Source: Microcaldota archaeon (lineage in GTDB: Archaea; Micrarchaeota; Micrarchaeia; Anstonellales; Anstonellaceae). From it: a DNA stretch of 29,050 nucleotides. Shown in pieces: positions 8,376 to 15,446 of the stretch. Position numbers and translations under genes: made by a program. The notes below the pieces were generated by a model. It did no database searches, was not told the DNA's origin, and was given only the letters and a program-made list of their open reading frames with translations. The stretch is from assembly GCA_026413805.1 (NCBI GenBank), contig JAOAKE010000006.1, forward strand, positions 1-29,050, read 5' to 3'. The number at the start of each line of letters is the position of its first letter. Position 1 is the first letter of the stretch.

Positions 8376-8382
8376 TTTATAA
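8376..8382 (+). promoter_or_regulatory. TATA box upstream of the kinase-like gene
   Basis: TTTATAA within a T-rich stretch (8373-8382), about 37 bp upstream of the ATG at 8419. That would leave a short leader containing the GGAG ribosome binding site at 8407-8410. Confidence 0.5.
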
Positions 8383-8418
8383 CTTTCTATTCAGAAAAAT
8401 GGGTTGGGAGTGACAAAG

Positions 8419-9387
8419 ATGGGCCAGCCAAGCAACTCAAGCATTAGCCTATACCAAAGCCCAGCGAAAGCTAGAAAAATATCCGAAATGCTCCCCTTGG
8501 TGGATAGGCAGCAGCCCAATGAGAGATTCATCAAGACACCCCTGCTGACCTCAAACCCACTGCGCCTTCCCTATATCTCAAAAAAGAAAAAGAAGATAGG
8601 CTCCCTTGAAGCTGAGCAAATCAACTATAGCGGCTCGCGGAAAAACAGGCTGGGCGTCTTTTTAGGCGAATATGCCTCTTCTTTGAGCTATGTTTTTGGT
8701 GCCAAATCCGCCTTCCATGGGGCAGTTTTTTCTGATGAAGATGAGCAAAATGTTTTTGTAACTTTTCCAACCGAAGGCGAGAGGCACGCCTCTTCTCTCT
8801 TGGAGGCTTCTGCGGCACTGTCCGCCCACTCTTCTAAAGTGGTTGGCTACGTTCTGGGGCTAGATAGAAAATACTATGTGGTCTTAGAGATTGAAGGCAG
8901 GGCAGCCCTGCCGCAGCTTGAAAAAAGGCGCTTGGATTTTGCCAGCCTTTCAGGCTCTGAAAGAACTTTAATTCAAGAGGCAATATTTACAAGGCTGCTC
9001 GAGTTACACAAGGATGGGCTATTTTCAGGGGGTGTCCTCCCATACGATATACAATTTAGTGGCGGCGAAGTAAAAATCCTAAATCCAGCCAAGATAACTC
9101 CATTAGAATCTGAAGACCACTCCTCTTTGTTTTATGAAGCAGCAGTCACCCTTGGCGGAATGCTCAGCCACGGCATAGTCCCTGATTACAAATTGGCAAA
9201 GAGGGCTGCCAAAAAATTCCTCTCTCGCTCGCCTCTTATCCGTGCAAGCGCCACTTATTTTAAGAACAGCATTAAGGATACCAAGAACGGCCGGGCAGCA
9301 TTGCTGGGCGACAAAAGCCTCTCTTCTCTTCTTGCAAATGCGGCATACAACTGGGCTCCGCATCTAAAAAAAGAGAAAACTCTCTAA
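8419..9387 (+). CDS. Degenerate protein-kinase-like fold protein, function unknown
   Basis: 322 aa from the ATG at 8419, chosen because GGAG lies 8 nt upstream (the frame also has TTG 8404 and GTG 8410). The first 60 residues are polar, with a basic patch SKKKKK. Residues from about 95 to 250 resemble a kinase-like fold. LLELHKDGLFSGGVLPYDIQ followed by FSGGEVKILNP aligns with the catalytic loop and metal-binding segment of APH/RIO-type kinases (LHxxGxxHGDxxxxNI...vxxID). The catalytic Asp position carries Gly and the second Asp carries Asn. It is therefore probably a pseudokinase or a structural homolog. No membrane helices are seen. It follows galT by about 70 bp with its own TATA box, and its stop overlaps the rad50 stop. 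Confidence 0.6.
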   Translation: MGQPSNSSISLYQSPAKARKISEMLPLVDRQQPNERFIKTPLLTSNPLRLPYISKKKKKIGSLEAEQINYSGSRKNRLGVFLGEYASSLSYVFGAKSAFHGAVFSDEDEQNVFVTFPTEGERHASSLLEASAALSAHSSKVVGYVLGLDRKYYVVLEIEGRAALPQLEKRRLDFASLSGSERTLIQEAIFTRLLELHKDGLFSGGVLPYDIQFSGGEVKILNPAKITPLESEDHSSLFYEAAVTLGGMLSHGIVPDYKLAKRAAKKFLSRSPLIRASATYFKNSIKDTKNGRAALLGDKSLSSLLANAAYNWAPHLKKEKTL

Positions 9388-11681
9388 TAGAGCACGCTGG
9401 TGCTTTCATGGCGCAGCTTGTTTCGGTCTAGCCTGAAAAGAGCCCCGCCCCCATTTTCTGCAAGCAAGGAATCGTGCGTTATTACAAATGTCTGTTCAAC
9501 TACTGCGGGTATCTTGTCGTTTATTGCCTCTGCAAGCATCATGGTCGCATCTGCGTCAAGGTTGTGGGTTGGTTCATCAAGTATGAGCCAGGAAACATCA
9601 GGGGTTAGCACCGTTGCAAATGCTATCCGCAATGCCAGGCAGAGGCAGGCGCGCTCCCCGCCAGATGCAACTGAATCTGCCTCAAATGAGCGCCCCATCT
9701 TTTCCATAACAAAGCGGTAGTCCTTTTCGTCCGCCTCAAGCCTGACCGCTTCATAATCTCCATAGGGGTAGAGGGCAGGCCAAAGCTCTGACAATGCAGC
9801 ATTTATTTCTTCAACCAAGAGGTTCCTCATTTCTTTCTGGGCCGCGGTAAGGCTGTTTTTGTAGATGGTCATGCTAGCCGCAGCTTCGCTGTATTTTTTT
9901 GCAAGGTCTTCTTTTTTTGCCATTTCGCCAAGTGCCCTTTGCTCGCTTTCAGCCATCTTTCCCAAAAGCTCAATCTGCCTTTTCTCCCCTTCAAGCAGGC
10001 TTTCTGCCTTTGCAAGCTCAATGCGGAGGCTCTTTTCCTTTGCCTTTGACCTTTCATAAGCCCCTTCGTCAAATTGTATTGAGGCAAGCCTCTCCTTCGC
10101 AGAGGCAAGATTTTGCTTTGCCTCTTCATATTGGTCAAAGACCTGTGCAAGCCTTGAAACCTCCTCATAGGCAGCCCTTGCAGACTCCCGCATTTTTTCA
10201 ATCTCATCAAGCTTGGCCTCTGCCTCTTTAAGCGCAAGTCCGCACGCATCCTTTTCCTTGGACAAGTCTGCAAGTTCGCTTTCAAGCGCTCGAGTTTCCT
10301 TGATGGTGCTTTCCAGCCTTTCAAGCTCTGCCTGCAGCGCCTTTGCCTCAAGCAAATTGCGCTCAAGCTGGGCGACCCTTTTTTTCTTTGCAGCAGTGTC
10401 TTCTTCCTGCTTTTTCAAAAGCAAGGCAGACTCCTGCATCCGCGCCTTTTTCTTCTCAATCAGCTCTTCTGATTTTCCGCCGCTCAAGTCAGAGTCGCAC
10501 ACAGGGCAGCGCGCTCCTGATTCTTTCAGGGCGTCAACGGATTTTTTCAGCTCTTCTTGCTGGGCTTTAAGTGCCGATTGGAGGTCAAGCAGGCTTTCAA
10601 GCTCTGACTTTTCATCGTTGAGCTCTCTTTCAAGAGTCTCAACCATTTTTCCGCCAGTTTTTTCCTTGAGCTTCAAGGAGAGCTCAGCCTTCTTTTTCTG
10701 CGCCTCCTGCGAGAACTTCAGCCTGCCTTCTGCAGCCGCAACCCTACCCATGACTTGCGAAAAAGCCTCCTGCAGCTTGCGCAGCTCATCCTTTTTTGAG
10801 GCAAGCTCGCGCTGGCTTTTTTCATTTTCTTCTCTCTTTTTTTCAACCTCCTCTCTCTGAGGTCTTGCTTTTCCCTTGCACTCGCTTTCAAGACGTTCCA
10901 ATACCCCTGCCAAGCGCTGCACTTCCATCTGCGCCTTCTGGTGGGCCGACCTGACCTTCTCAAATTTTTCAACCTCACATAAACAGGCTTCAAGGCTGGA
11001 CTTCAATCCTGAGATGCTCTCCTTTAGCTTGTCTGCCGAGGTTCTTCGCTCCTCTTTTTGAGATTCCAGCTCGCCAATTCGTTTTCTGATTTCAGCCATC
11101 TTTTCAGGCTGCGCCCCAGAATAGAAAAATTCCGCCATCTCTGACAATTTTGTTGAGGTCGCCTGCGCTGCTTCTCGAGCCTCGTCAAATTCCCCCAGCC
11201 CAAGCAGCCAATCAATCTCCTGCTTTCTTGCGCGAGGGTTGAGGGAGAGGAGATAATCAATCTTGTTTTGCTCTGAGTATATCGCCCTTGTGAAAAGCTC
11301 GTAGTCAACCCCAAGGATAGAGGAAACATATTCAGTGGTTGCCTTAGCCCCCTTTTGAACAAGCTTTCCTTCGCACCGGGCTTCGGCATCTGAGCTTCCC
11401 TTTCCTGCCTTTCTTTCAACCCGGTAAAGCTTGCCCCCCTTTTCAAATTCCAAGGCTACCCTTGCAAAGTCGCTGCCGCTTCCAATCCTTGGAAGGCTTT
11501 CCAATCCTTGGTCTCTTCTGGAGAGCTTTGGAAAGGTGCCATACAGCGCAAAGCACATGGCATCTAGCACAGAGCTTTTTCCAGAGCCCATCTTGCCAAC
11601 TATGATGTTTGTGCCCTTCTTGAAGTGAAAAATGCTCCTTGAATGTGATTTCCAATTTTCAAGCTCAAGCGATGTTATCAA
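9384..11681 (-). CDS. rad50: Rad50 double-strand-break repair ATPase
   Basis: SMC-like ATPase that partners Mre11 in DNA-end processing. About 765 aa. The N-terminus ITSLELENWKSH is typical; Walker A is VGKMGSGKSSVLDAMCFALY (residues 28-47). Two long coiled-coil arms surround the zinc hook CPVC (about residue 393), where two Rad50 arms dimerise. The ABC signature SVASGGERACLCLALRI and Walker B WLILDEPTHNLDAD are near the C-terminus. The TTG at 11681 was chosen because it places ITSLELEN at the start and GGGGG lies 5 nt upstream; GTG 11732 in the same frame would add 17 residues and leave only 8 bp to the divergent Mut7-C gene. Shorter than many Rad50 proteins, mainly in the coils. No mre11 is adjacent, which is unusual for archaea. 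Confidence 0.95.
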   Translation of the reverse strand: MITSLELENWKSHSRSIFHFKKGTNIIVGKMGSGKSSVLDAMCFALYGTFPKLSRRDQGLESLPRIGSGSDFARVALEFEKGGKLYRVERKAGKGSSDAEARCEGKLVQKGAKATTEYVSSILGVDYELFTRAIYSEQNKIDYLLSLNPRARKQEIDWLLGLGEFDEAREAAQATSTKLSEMAEFFYSGAQPEKMAEIRKRIGELESQKEERRTSADKLKESISGLKSSLEACLCEVEKFEKVRSAHQKAQMEVQRLAGVLERLESECKGKARPQREEVEKKREENEKSQRELASKKDELRKLQEAFSQVMGRVAAAEGRLKFSQEAQKKKAELSLKLKEKTGGKMVETLERELNDEKSELESLLDLQSALKAQQEELKKSVDALKESGARCPVCDSDLSGGKSEELIEKKKARMQESALLLKKQEEDTAAKKKRVAQLERNLLEAKALQAELERLESTIKETRALESELADLSKEKDACGLALKEAEAKLDEIEKMRESARAAYEEVSRLAQVFDQYEEAKQNLASAKERLASIQFDEGAYERSKAKEKSLRIELAKAESLLEGEKRQIELLGKMAESEQRALGEMAKKEDLAKKYSEAAASMTIYKNSLTAAQKEMRNLLVEEINAALSELWPALYPYGDYEAVRLEADEKDYRFVMEKMGRSFEADSVASGGERACLCLALRIAFATVLTPDVSWLILDEPTHNLDADATMMLAEAINDKIPAVVEQTFVITHDSLLAENGGGALFRLDRNKLRHESTSVLY

Positions 11682-11740
11682 TTCAACCCCCAAAAATTCA
11701 TGCACAGAAAACTTAATTTGCTTGCCTGCCACAAAGAGTT

Positions 11741-12259
11741 ATGCCTTCTCTTCCTAGGCTTGCGGCTGACGAGATGCTTGCAAAGCTTGTTCGCTTTATG
11801 AGGATATTCGGGCTGCCTGTCAGATATATTGAGGGAAAAAGCGACGAGCAGATACTTGCCATGCTCAAGAGAACAGGCAGGTTTCTTCTAACCTCTGATG
11901 AAGAGCTTGTGCGAAGGTGCAAAAAGAGGAGCTTGCAGGCGATTTTCGTTCCCCCCATGCCAGCAGAAAGGCAGGTAGCATTCGTTTTGTCCATGCTCAA
12001 AATCCCCCTCCCACCCTTTCCCGCCAGCACCCTCTGCCCGAAATGCGGCGGAAAGCTTGTGCGGACAAAAAAGGAGAGGCTAAAAGGGAAAATTTACCCT
12101 GCGGTTCTCAAGCGCCGCAGGCTTTTTTGGAAGTGTGCAAAATGCTCTCATATTTACTGGAGCGGCACGCACTATGAGAGGCTGGCGCGGGCTTACAGAA
12201 AAATAAGGGCTGCCCTCTCTCAAAAGACCTCTTCTATTGTGGCTGCCCGCGCTTTATAG
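11741..12259 (+). CDS. Mut7-C RNase domain protein with zinc ribbon
   Basis: 172 aa. Matches the stand-alone archaeal Mut7-C family, a PIN-fold RNase domain fused to a zinc ribbon. The N-terminal PIN-like half has LPRLAADEMLAKLVRFMRIF, where the early Asp is a predicted metal ligand, and RFLLTSDEELVRRC, where the second acidic cluster lies. The zinc ribbon is CPKCGGKLVR paired with CAKCSHIYWSGTHY. A role in RNA turnover or quality control is inferred from the family. ATG at 11741 with a weak GAG upstream. It is divergent from rad50, and its 3' end overlaps the convergent 77-aa gene by 40 bp. Confidence 0.85.
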   Translation: MPSLPRLAADEMLAKLVRFMRIFGLPVRYIEGKSDEQILAMLKRTGRFLLTSDEELVRRCKKRSLQAIFVPPMPAERQVAFVLSMLKIPLPPFPASTLCPKCGGKLVRTKKERLKGKIYPAVLKRRRLFWKCAKCSHIYWSGTHYERLARAYRKIRAALSQKTSSIVAARAL

Positions 12260-12453
12260 ACCTCGACATACCTTCTGTAGCGAAAGAAAAATTGGTCTGC
12301 AAGCGCTTCAGCGGAGTCATCTACTACAATGACAGATTTTGTTTTCCAAGGGTAAAGCGAAAGGCGGCTTTTTTTCAAGTCGTAGTAGAAGCGGCGCTTT
12401 ATCCTGTTGTAGTCGCGAAGCCGTGTTTTGAGGTCATAAAAGTAAATGAGCAT
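12220..12453 (-). CDS. Small Cas2/VapD-like ferredoxin-fold protein
   Basis: 77 aa with a strongly protein-like composition. Predicted order is beta-alpha-beta-beta-alpha-beta: LIYFYDLKTR, then the helix RDYNRIKRRFYYDLKK, then WKTKSVIVV, then the helix AEALADQFFFRYRRY, then VEVYKARA. The opening strand ending in YDL and the later SVIVV strand resemble Cas2 and VapD, small ferredoxin-fold (often RNase-related) proteins. The many Arg/Tyr residues in the first helix suggest RNA contact. There are no cas1, other cas genes or CRISPR repeats in the window, so a CRISPR role is not supported. ATG at 12453, 31 bp after the stop of the 609-aa gene, so probably cotranscribed. Family assignment is by fold pattern only. 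Confidence 0.6.
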   Translation of the reverse strand: MLIYFYDLKTRLRDYNRIKRRFYYDLKKSRLSLYPWKTKSVIVVDDSAEALADQFFFRYRRYVEVYKARAATIEEVF

Positions 12454-12483
12454 GTGCCTATAGTCACAATAGGGGAATAAAAA

Positions 12484-14313
12484 TCAAGCGCCCTCGCCAT
12501 ATTTATGGAGGGAATTTCCATTCCTGATTTTCCAAAGCTCCGCTTTCATCTTTTCCAAGGCATCTTTTTCAAAATTATTTATGCTGTAGCATTCTTTGCA
12601 GGCTTCTGCCAATGCCTTCATGCAGGCAGAGTAGCATCCAGCAGGCTTAACCACGCCGAACCAAAACTCAATAATCTCCTCTATCTTTGGCAGGAATGCC
12701 CCATAAAGTATTTTTAGAGCCCTTTCATCCCCCTTGACTACGCTTACAACAAGCCTTTTGAGGCAGGCCTCGTTTATTTCGCCCTGCTTTTTCTCCACCC
12801 AATCCAGCTCGCTTTGGCTTAGTGGAATGACATATTGCCGAAAGTTTTCTATCCTTCTTTTCTCTTCCAGCCTTTGGCGTATGAATGGCATCAGCTTGCG
12901 AAGGGCATCAGGTGGATACTCTAAGAAGTTGATGTCTATTAGGGAAAGGTCCTCTATCTCATTCTCTTTGAAGACCAAAATTGCCTCTCTGAGCCTGCCT
13001 TTGTCGCCCTTAAGAAACTTGTAATAAAGTGGATGGCCGTTCCTTATCCTCACCGATTCCAAAAGTATTGCTTTCTCCCTTTTTTCCACATTTTCTAGGG
13101 AAGCCGTATTCGGCTTAATATTTCTCCTAATGCTTGAAGGGCCCATGTCCCTGATCCACTTTGCAAAAGAAGAAGCATTCTTTATTCCTGCCTGCTGCAG
13201 GGCCTCTACCCTGCCCCTGAGCGCATTTAGCTTCAGCTTGATGATGTCGTTATAAAGAGGGTTTTTTTTGTTTATTCCGACACTTTTTAGAAGCTTATGC
13301 TTTTCTCCTAAGTTTCTTTTTTCTGTTTGGTAATTTTTGTAGGCAGGGACAAGCCTCTTTTCAAGGTAATCCCGGTCAGCCACGAAAATATTTGCCCTGC
13401 TCCATGAGACATCTTTAATTCCGCGGCTCAAAAGAAATTCCACCCTCCATTTTACGCTTTCAAAATTTTTTTTCATCCCCTCTTCAAAGAGAGGGTGGTG
13501 GGGACCTATGTTAATTGCTTTGAGAAGCTCTCTTTTTTCCTCTTCTTTTCTTTTGACATTTCCTTCGTAGCCTTTGAGCCCCTCCCATGAAAACAACCGC
13601 CTCCCTCTGATGCCAACCTTGTGCGGGATGCCCCTTACCTGCGCCCATCTTTGGAACTCTCCTGGGTTGTTTATGCTCTTTTTGATAAGCCCCTCGCGCA
13701 GCAGCCACTCTGCAGCCTCACTCCACTTGCACCAATTCTTCCTTTCAAGCCAGTATACCTCTATTAATTTCTTTGAGACCCACGAGGTATTATGCCTTTT
13801 TTCCCCTTCCATCTTTCCTGCCATTACTCGCCTTGTTACTTCATCTTCATTTATTCCAATGATTTTGGCAGCTTCACTTGCCTTGATATGGGAGGAAAAA
13901 AACGCCTTTTCTTCAGAAAAAAGCCTCCAAAAGTCTGCAAGCCGAATGGTCCTTTCCCCATTTTCCCTTTCAATCAGCCCTTTCTTTTCTGCATCTGAAC
14001 AGAAGGCAAAATAGCTCATCCTTGCCTTATTTTTGCGCAGGAGCTCGGCCATAAGTGCATATGCCTCTGCAGTTGTTAGTCTAGTCTGCTGTGCCTTTTC
14101 TTTAGCCGTATCTTCCCCTCTGGATTGCTGGCAGGTAACTGCATTTAGGTAGTCCAGCATCACGCCCTTGCAAGCAAATCCACGCTCAGCCCTCTCTTTT
14201 GAAAATTGCAGCCTATATGCTATCTTTTCATCAGGCGGCAAAAGCACGTATTTTTTCAGTGGCATTGGAGCTGAAGGGAAAGTGGCAGCCATGCTTCTAT
14301 CCGCGAGCTTCAT
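12484..14313 (-). CDS. Multidomain putative nucleic-acid-binding protein (two HTH segments, three tandem repeats, sigma-like tail)
   Basis: 609 aa from the ATG at 14313; GTG 14337 and ATG 14292 are alternatives. TTTTTAAAAAA about 30 bp upstream suggests a leaderless ATG 14313. Residues 142-192 resemble a MerR/excisionase helix-turn-helix (IKASEAAKIIGINEDEVTRR, then a WVSKKLIEVYW tail). Residues 195-250 look like a second one (WSEAAEWLLREG ... RWAQVRGIPHKVGIRGRRLF). Three repeats of about 60 residues, spaced about 77, follow at 263-322, 341-401 and 417-476; each has LLxS/A-x-x-I-...-HPLY/F, a basic helix, GI/EI-(K/E)-D/N and a closing P. They vaguely recall mTERF-type helical repeats. The tail (about 515-595) has VVKGDERALKILYGAFLPKI, similar in layout to sigma-70 region 2. 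I do not recognise the family; all domain names are similarity by eye. Confidence 0.7.
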   Translation of the reverse strand: MKLADRSMAATFPSAPMPLKKYVLLPPDEKIAYRLQFSKERAERGFACKGVMLDYLNAVTCQQSRGEDTAKEKAQQTRLTTAEAYALMAELLRKNKARMSYFAFCSDAEKKGLIERENGERTIRLADFWRLFSEEKAFFSSHIKASEAAKIIGINEDEVTRRVMAGKMEGEKRHNTSWVSKKLIEVYWLERKNWCKWSEAAEWLLREGLIKKSINNPGEFQRWAQVRGIPHKVGIRGRRLFSWEGLKGYEGNVKRKEEEKRELLKAINIGPHHPLFEEGMKKNFESVKWRVEFLLSRGIKDVSWSRANIFVADRDYLEKRLVPAYKNYQTEKRNLGEKHKLLKSVGINKKNPLYNDIIKLKLNALRGRVEALQQAGIKNASSFAKWIRDMGPSSIRRNIKPNTASLENVEKREKAILLESVRIRNGHPLYYKFLKGDKGRLREAILVFKENEIEDLSLIDINFLEYPPDALRKLMPFIRQRLEEKRRIENFRQYVIPLSQSELDWVEKKQGEINEACLKRLVVSVVKGDERALKILYGAFLPKIEEIIEFWFGVVKPAGCYSACMKALAEACKECYSINNFEKDALEKMKAELWKIRNGNSLHKYGEGA

Positions 14314-14371
14314 ACACTCAAAATCACTATATATCACTAATTTTTTAAAAATTGATTGGGTGCCAAGAAGA

Positions 14372-14620
14372 TTAAAGCCTGTCCATGCTGACTACTTCAA
14401 CATTTGAGACATTAGGCAGCCTTGCCACCTTTTCTTCCAAGGCATCCGCCCCTCCTGCACCGTCAGGAATGATAAAAGTGAGCTCAAGGGCAACTATCCC
14501 GAATGCAACTGGCTGCTCAGCCATTTTGTATGGGTTGAGCGAGGCAGCGTCCTTTTTTAGCTGTTCAAACCTGTCCATGTCCTGCGGCATCACTTTCAAA
14601 ACTACTGCAACTTGCCCCAT
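14372..14620 (-). CDS. ef1b: Archaeal elongation factor 1-beta
   Basis: Nucleotide exchange factor for EF-1 alpha in translation elongation. 82 aa, close to the archaeal length of about 90 and consisting of the C-terminal exchange domain only. Recognisable segments are MGQVAVVLKVMPQ, the FGIVALELTFIIPD core and the closing NVSNVEVVSMDRL. ATG at 14620 with GAGGT 7 nt upstream. It is the second gene of a two-gene operon with the zinc-ribbon protein (gap 10 bp), an arrangement known in many archaea. Confidence 0.93.
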   Translation of the reverse strand: MGQVAVVLKVMPQDMDRFEQLKKDAASLNPYKMAEQPVAFGIVALELTFIIPDGAGGADALEEKVARLPNVSNVEVVSMDRL

Positions 14621-14630
14621 TTAAAACCTC

Positions 14631-14786
14631 TTATGGCCCCTGCTTTCCTGTGGATGGGCAGGTATAGGGGTTGGAAATTTTCCTGCAATTAAAGCAGCGT
14701 ATTATTTTTACCGAAGGGTCATAAGGGGAGGGAAACTCAGCATAGTTTTTGGTCTGCGCCCCACATGTTGTGCAGCTTTTAAGCAT
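14631..14786 (-). CDS. 51-aa zinc-ribbon protein of the COG2888/DUF1610 translation-associated family
   Basis: Begins MLKSCTTCGAQTKNY and ends with YTCPSTGKQGP. The ATG at 14786 follows a strong ribosome binding site (GAGGT). The family is a predicted RNA-binding zinc ribbon typically encoded next to EF-1 beta, as here. Normal members have four Cys pairs of CPxCG type. Here CTTCG and CFNC are intact, but the last pair is CPST, lacking its second Cys, and one middle pair is replaced by a PSPYDPS segment. One zinc site is therefore probably lost. A TATA-like AAATTTAAG lies about 45 bp upstream. Confidence 0.85.
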   Translation of the reverse strand: MLKSCTTCGAQTKNYAEFPSPYDPSVKIIRCFNCRKISNPYTCPSTGKQGP

Positions 14787-14826
14787 AAATTCTACCTCGC
14801 TGTAGGCAGGATTAGAATGCGATAGT

Positions 14827-14835
14827 CTTAAATTT
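14827..14835. promoter_or_regulatory. TATA-like element between the zinc-ribbon/EF-1 beta operon and the 107-aa membrane gene
   Basis: Minus strand AAATTTAAG, plus strand CTTAAATTT. It is 41-49 bp before the zinc-ribbon ATG and 23-31 bp before the GTG at 14858, so it could serve either direction. Confidence 0.4.
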
Positions 14836-14857
14836 GTATCTACTGGAAGATTAATTT

Positions 14858-15181
14858 GTGAAAAGCATTCTTTTCCCCACTTATGCCAAGATTGGTGTTT
14901 TTGTTTTGCTTTTCCTTGTATCTATCTTCCTTTTCCCAGAAAAATACCCGTGTATTGGGTGTGTTGAAGATTACGGATTCCCGTTTCGCTTCCTTTTTTT
15001 CAGGTGTAAATGGGTGGGTGAGACCGAACCTCCCGGCCCATGCATCCCGAGCATAGGATTGTTTGAGCTAGCTGGCAACATAATTTTTTGGTATATTGTC
15101 TCCTGCTGTTTAGTCTTTATAGGCTCCTCTTTCCTTTCGCAGAAAAAGAAGGCAGCAAAAAAGAAAGCTAAGACTTCTTGA
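14858..15181 (+). CDS. Small two-helix membrane protein, unknown
   Basis: 107 aa, starting GTG at 14858 with GGAAG about 9 nt upstream. A first hydrophobic helix (AKIGVFVLLFLVSIFLF) starts at about residue 10 and a second (LAGNIIFWYIVSCCLVFIG) follows. Between them lies a loop with Cys residues (CIGC and two more), compatible with disulfides outside the membrane. The tail is very basic (KKKAAKKKAKTS), presumably cytoplasmic. I do not recognise a family; the layout recalls small DPANN membrane proteins. No gene neighbour explains it. Confidence 0.5.
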   Translation: MKSILFPTYAKIGVFVLLFLVSIFLFPEKYPCIGCVEDYGFPFRFLFFRCKWVGETEPPGPCIPSIGLFELAGNIIFWYIVSCCLVFIGSSFLSQKKKAAKKKAKTS

Positions 15182-15305
15182 GGCGAAAATATCACTAATG
15201 ATGAATTAGCTGCTTTAGATATACTCTTGTATGCAATGTTTATGCCTATAGGAATGGAAGTTCATAAACTGAAATGCTACCCGATGAAAAGCATATCGGC
15301 CGTGA

Positions 15306-15446
15306 TGGCTATTGGAGATATGGCAAGAACCCAGAAAGAATTGCTTTGAATACAAATGGCATGCCAATCAGTATATGCGTGCAATTGGAATGCCAGATGC
15401 TTTTTCCAGACGTTGTCAAATCAGAGAGATTACATCAATCAAGTAG
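15306..15446 (+). pseudogene. Possible 3' remnant of a decayed gene
   Basis: The 253-bp gap after the 107-aa membrane gene holds no intact gene. In one plus-strand frame, a 46-codon open stretch with protein-like composition (e.g. FEYKWHANQYMRAIGMPDAF) ends at TAG 15444-15446, but two in-frame stops lie just upstream (15285, 15303). In another frame an ATG at 15274 opens GYWRYGKNPERIALNTNG, which then runs antisense into the cysteine-rich gene. Neither frame is intact. The likeliest reading is a frameshifted remnant whose end overlaps the convergent gene by 12 bp. I cannot name the parent. Confidence 0.25.

Noticed and set aside
10213..10860. 215-codon plus-strand frame inside rad50
   Set aside because: Ser/Ala/Phe-rich low-complexity translation, the typical antisense of a Lys/Glu/Leu coiled coil.
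12220..12453. CRISPR-Cas involvement of the Cas2-like gene
   Set aside because: No repeat-spacer array and no other cas gene anywhere in the window.
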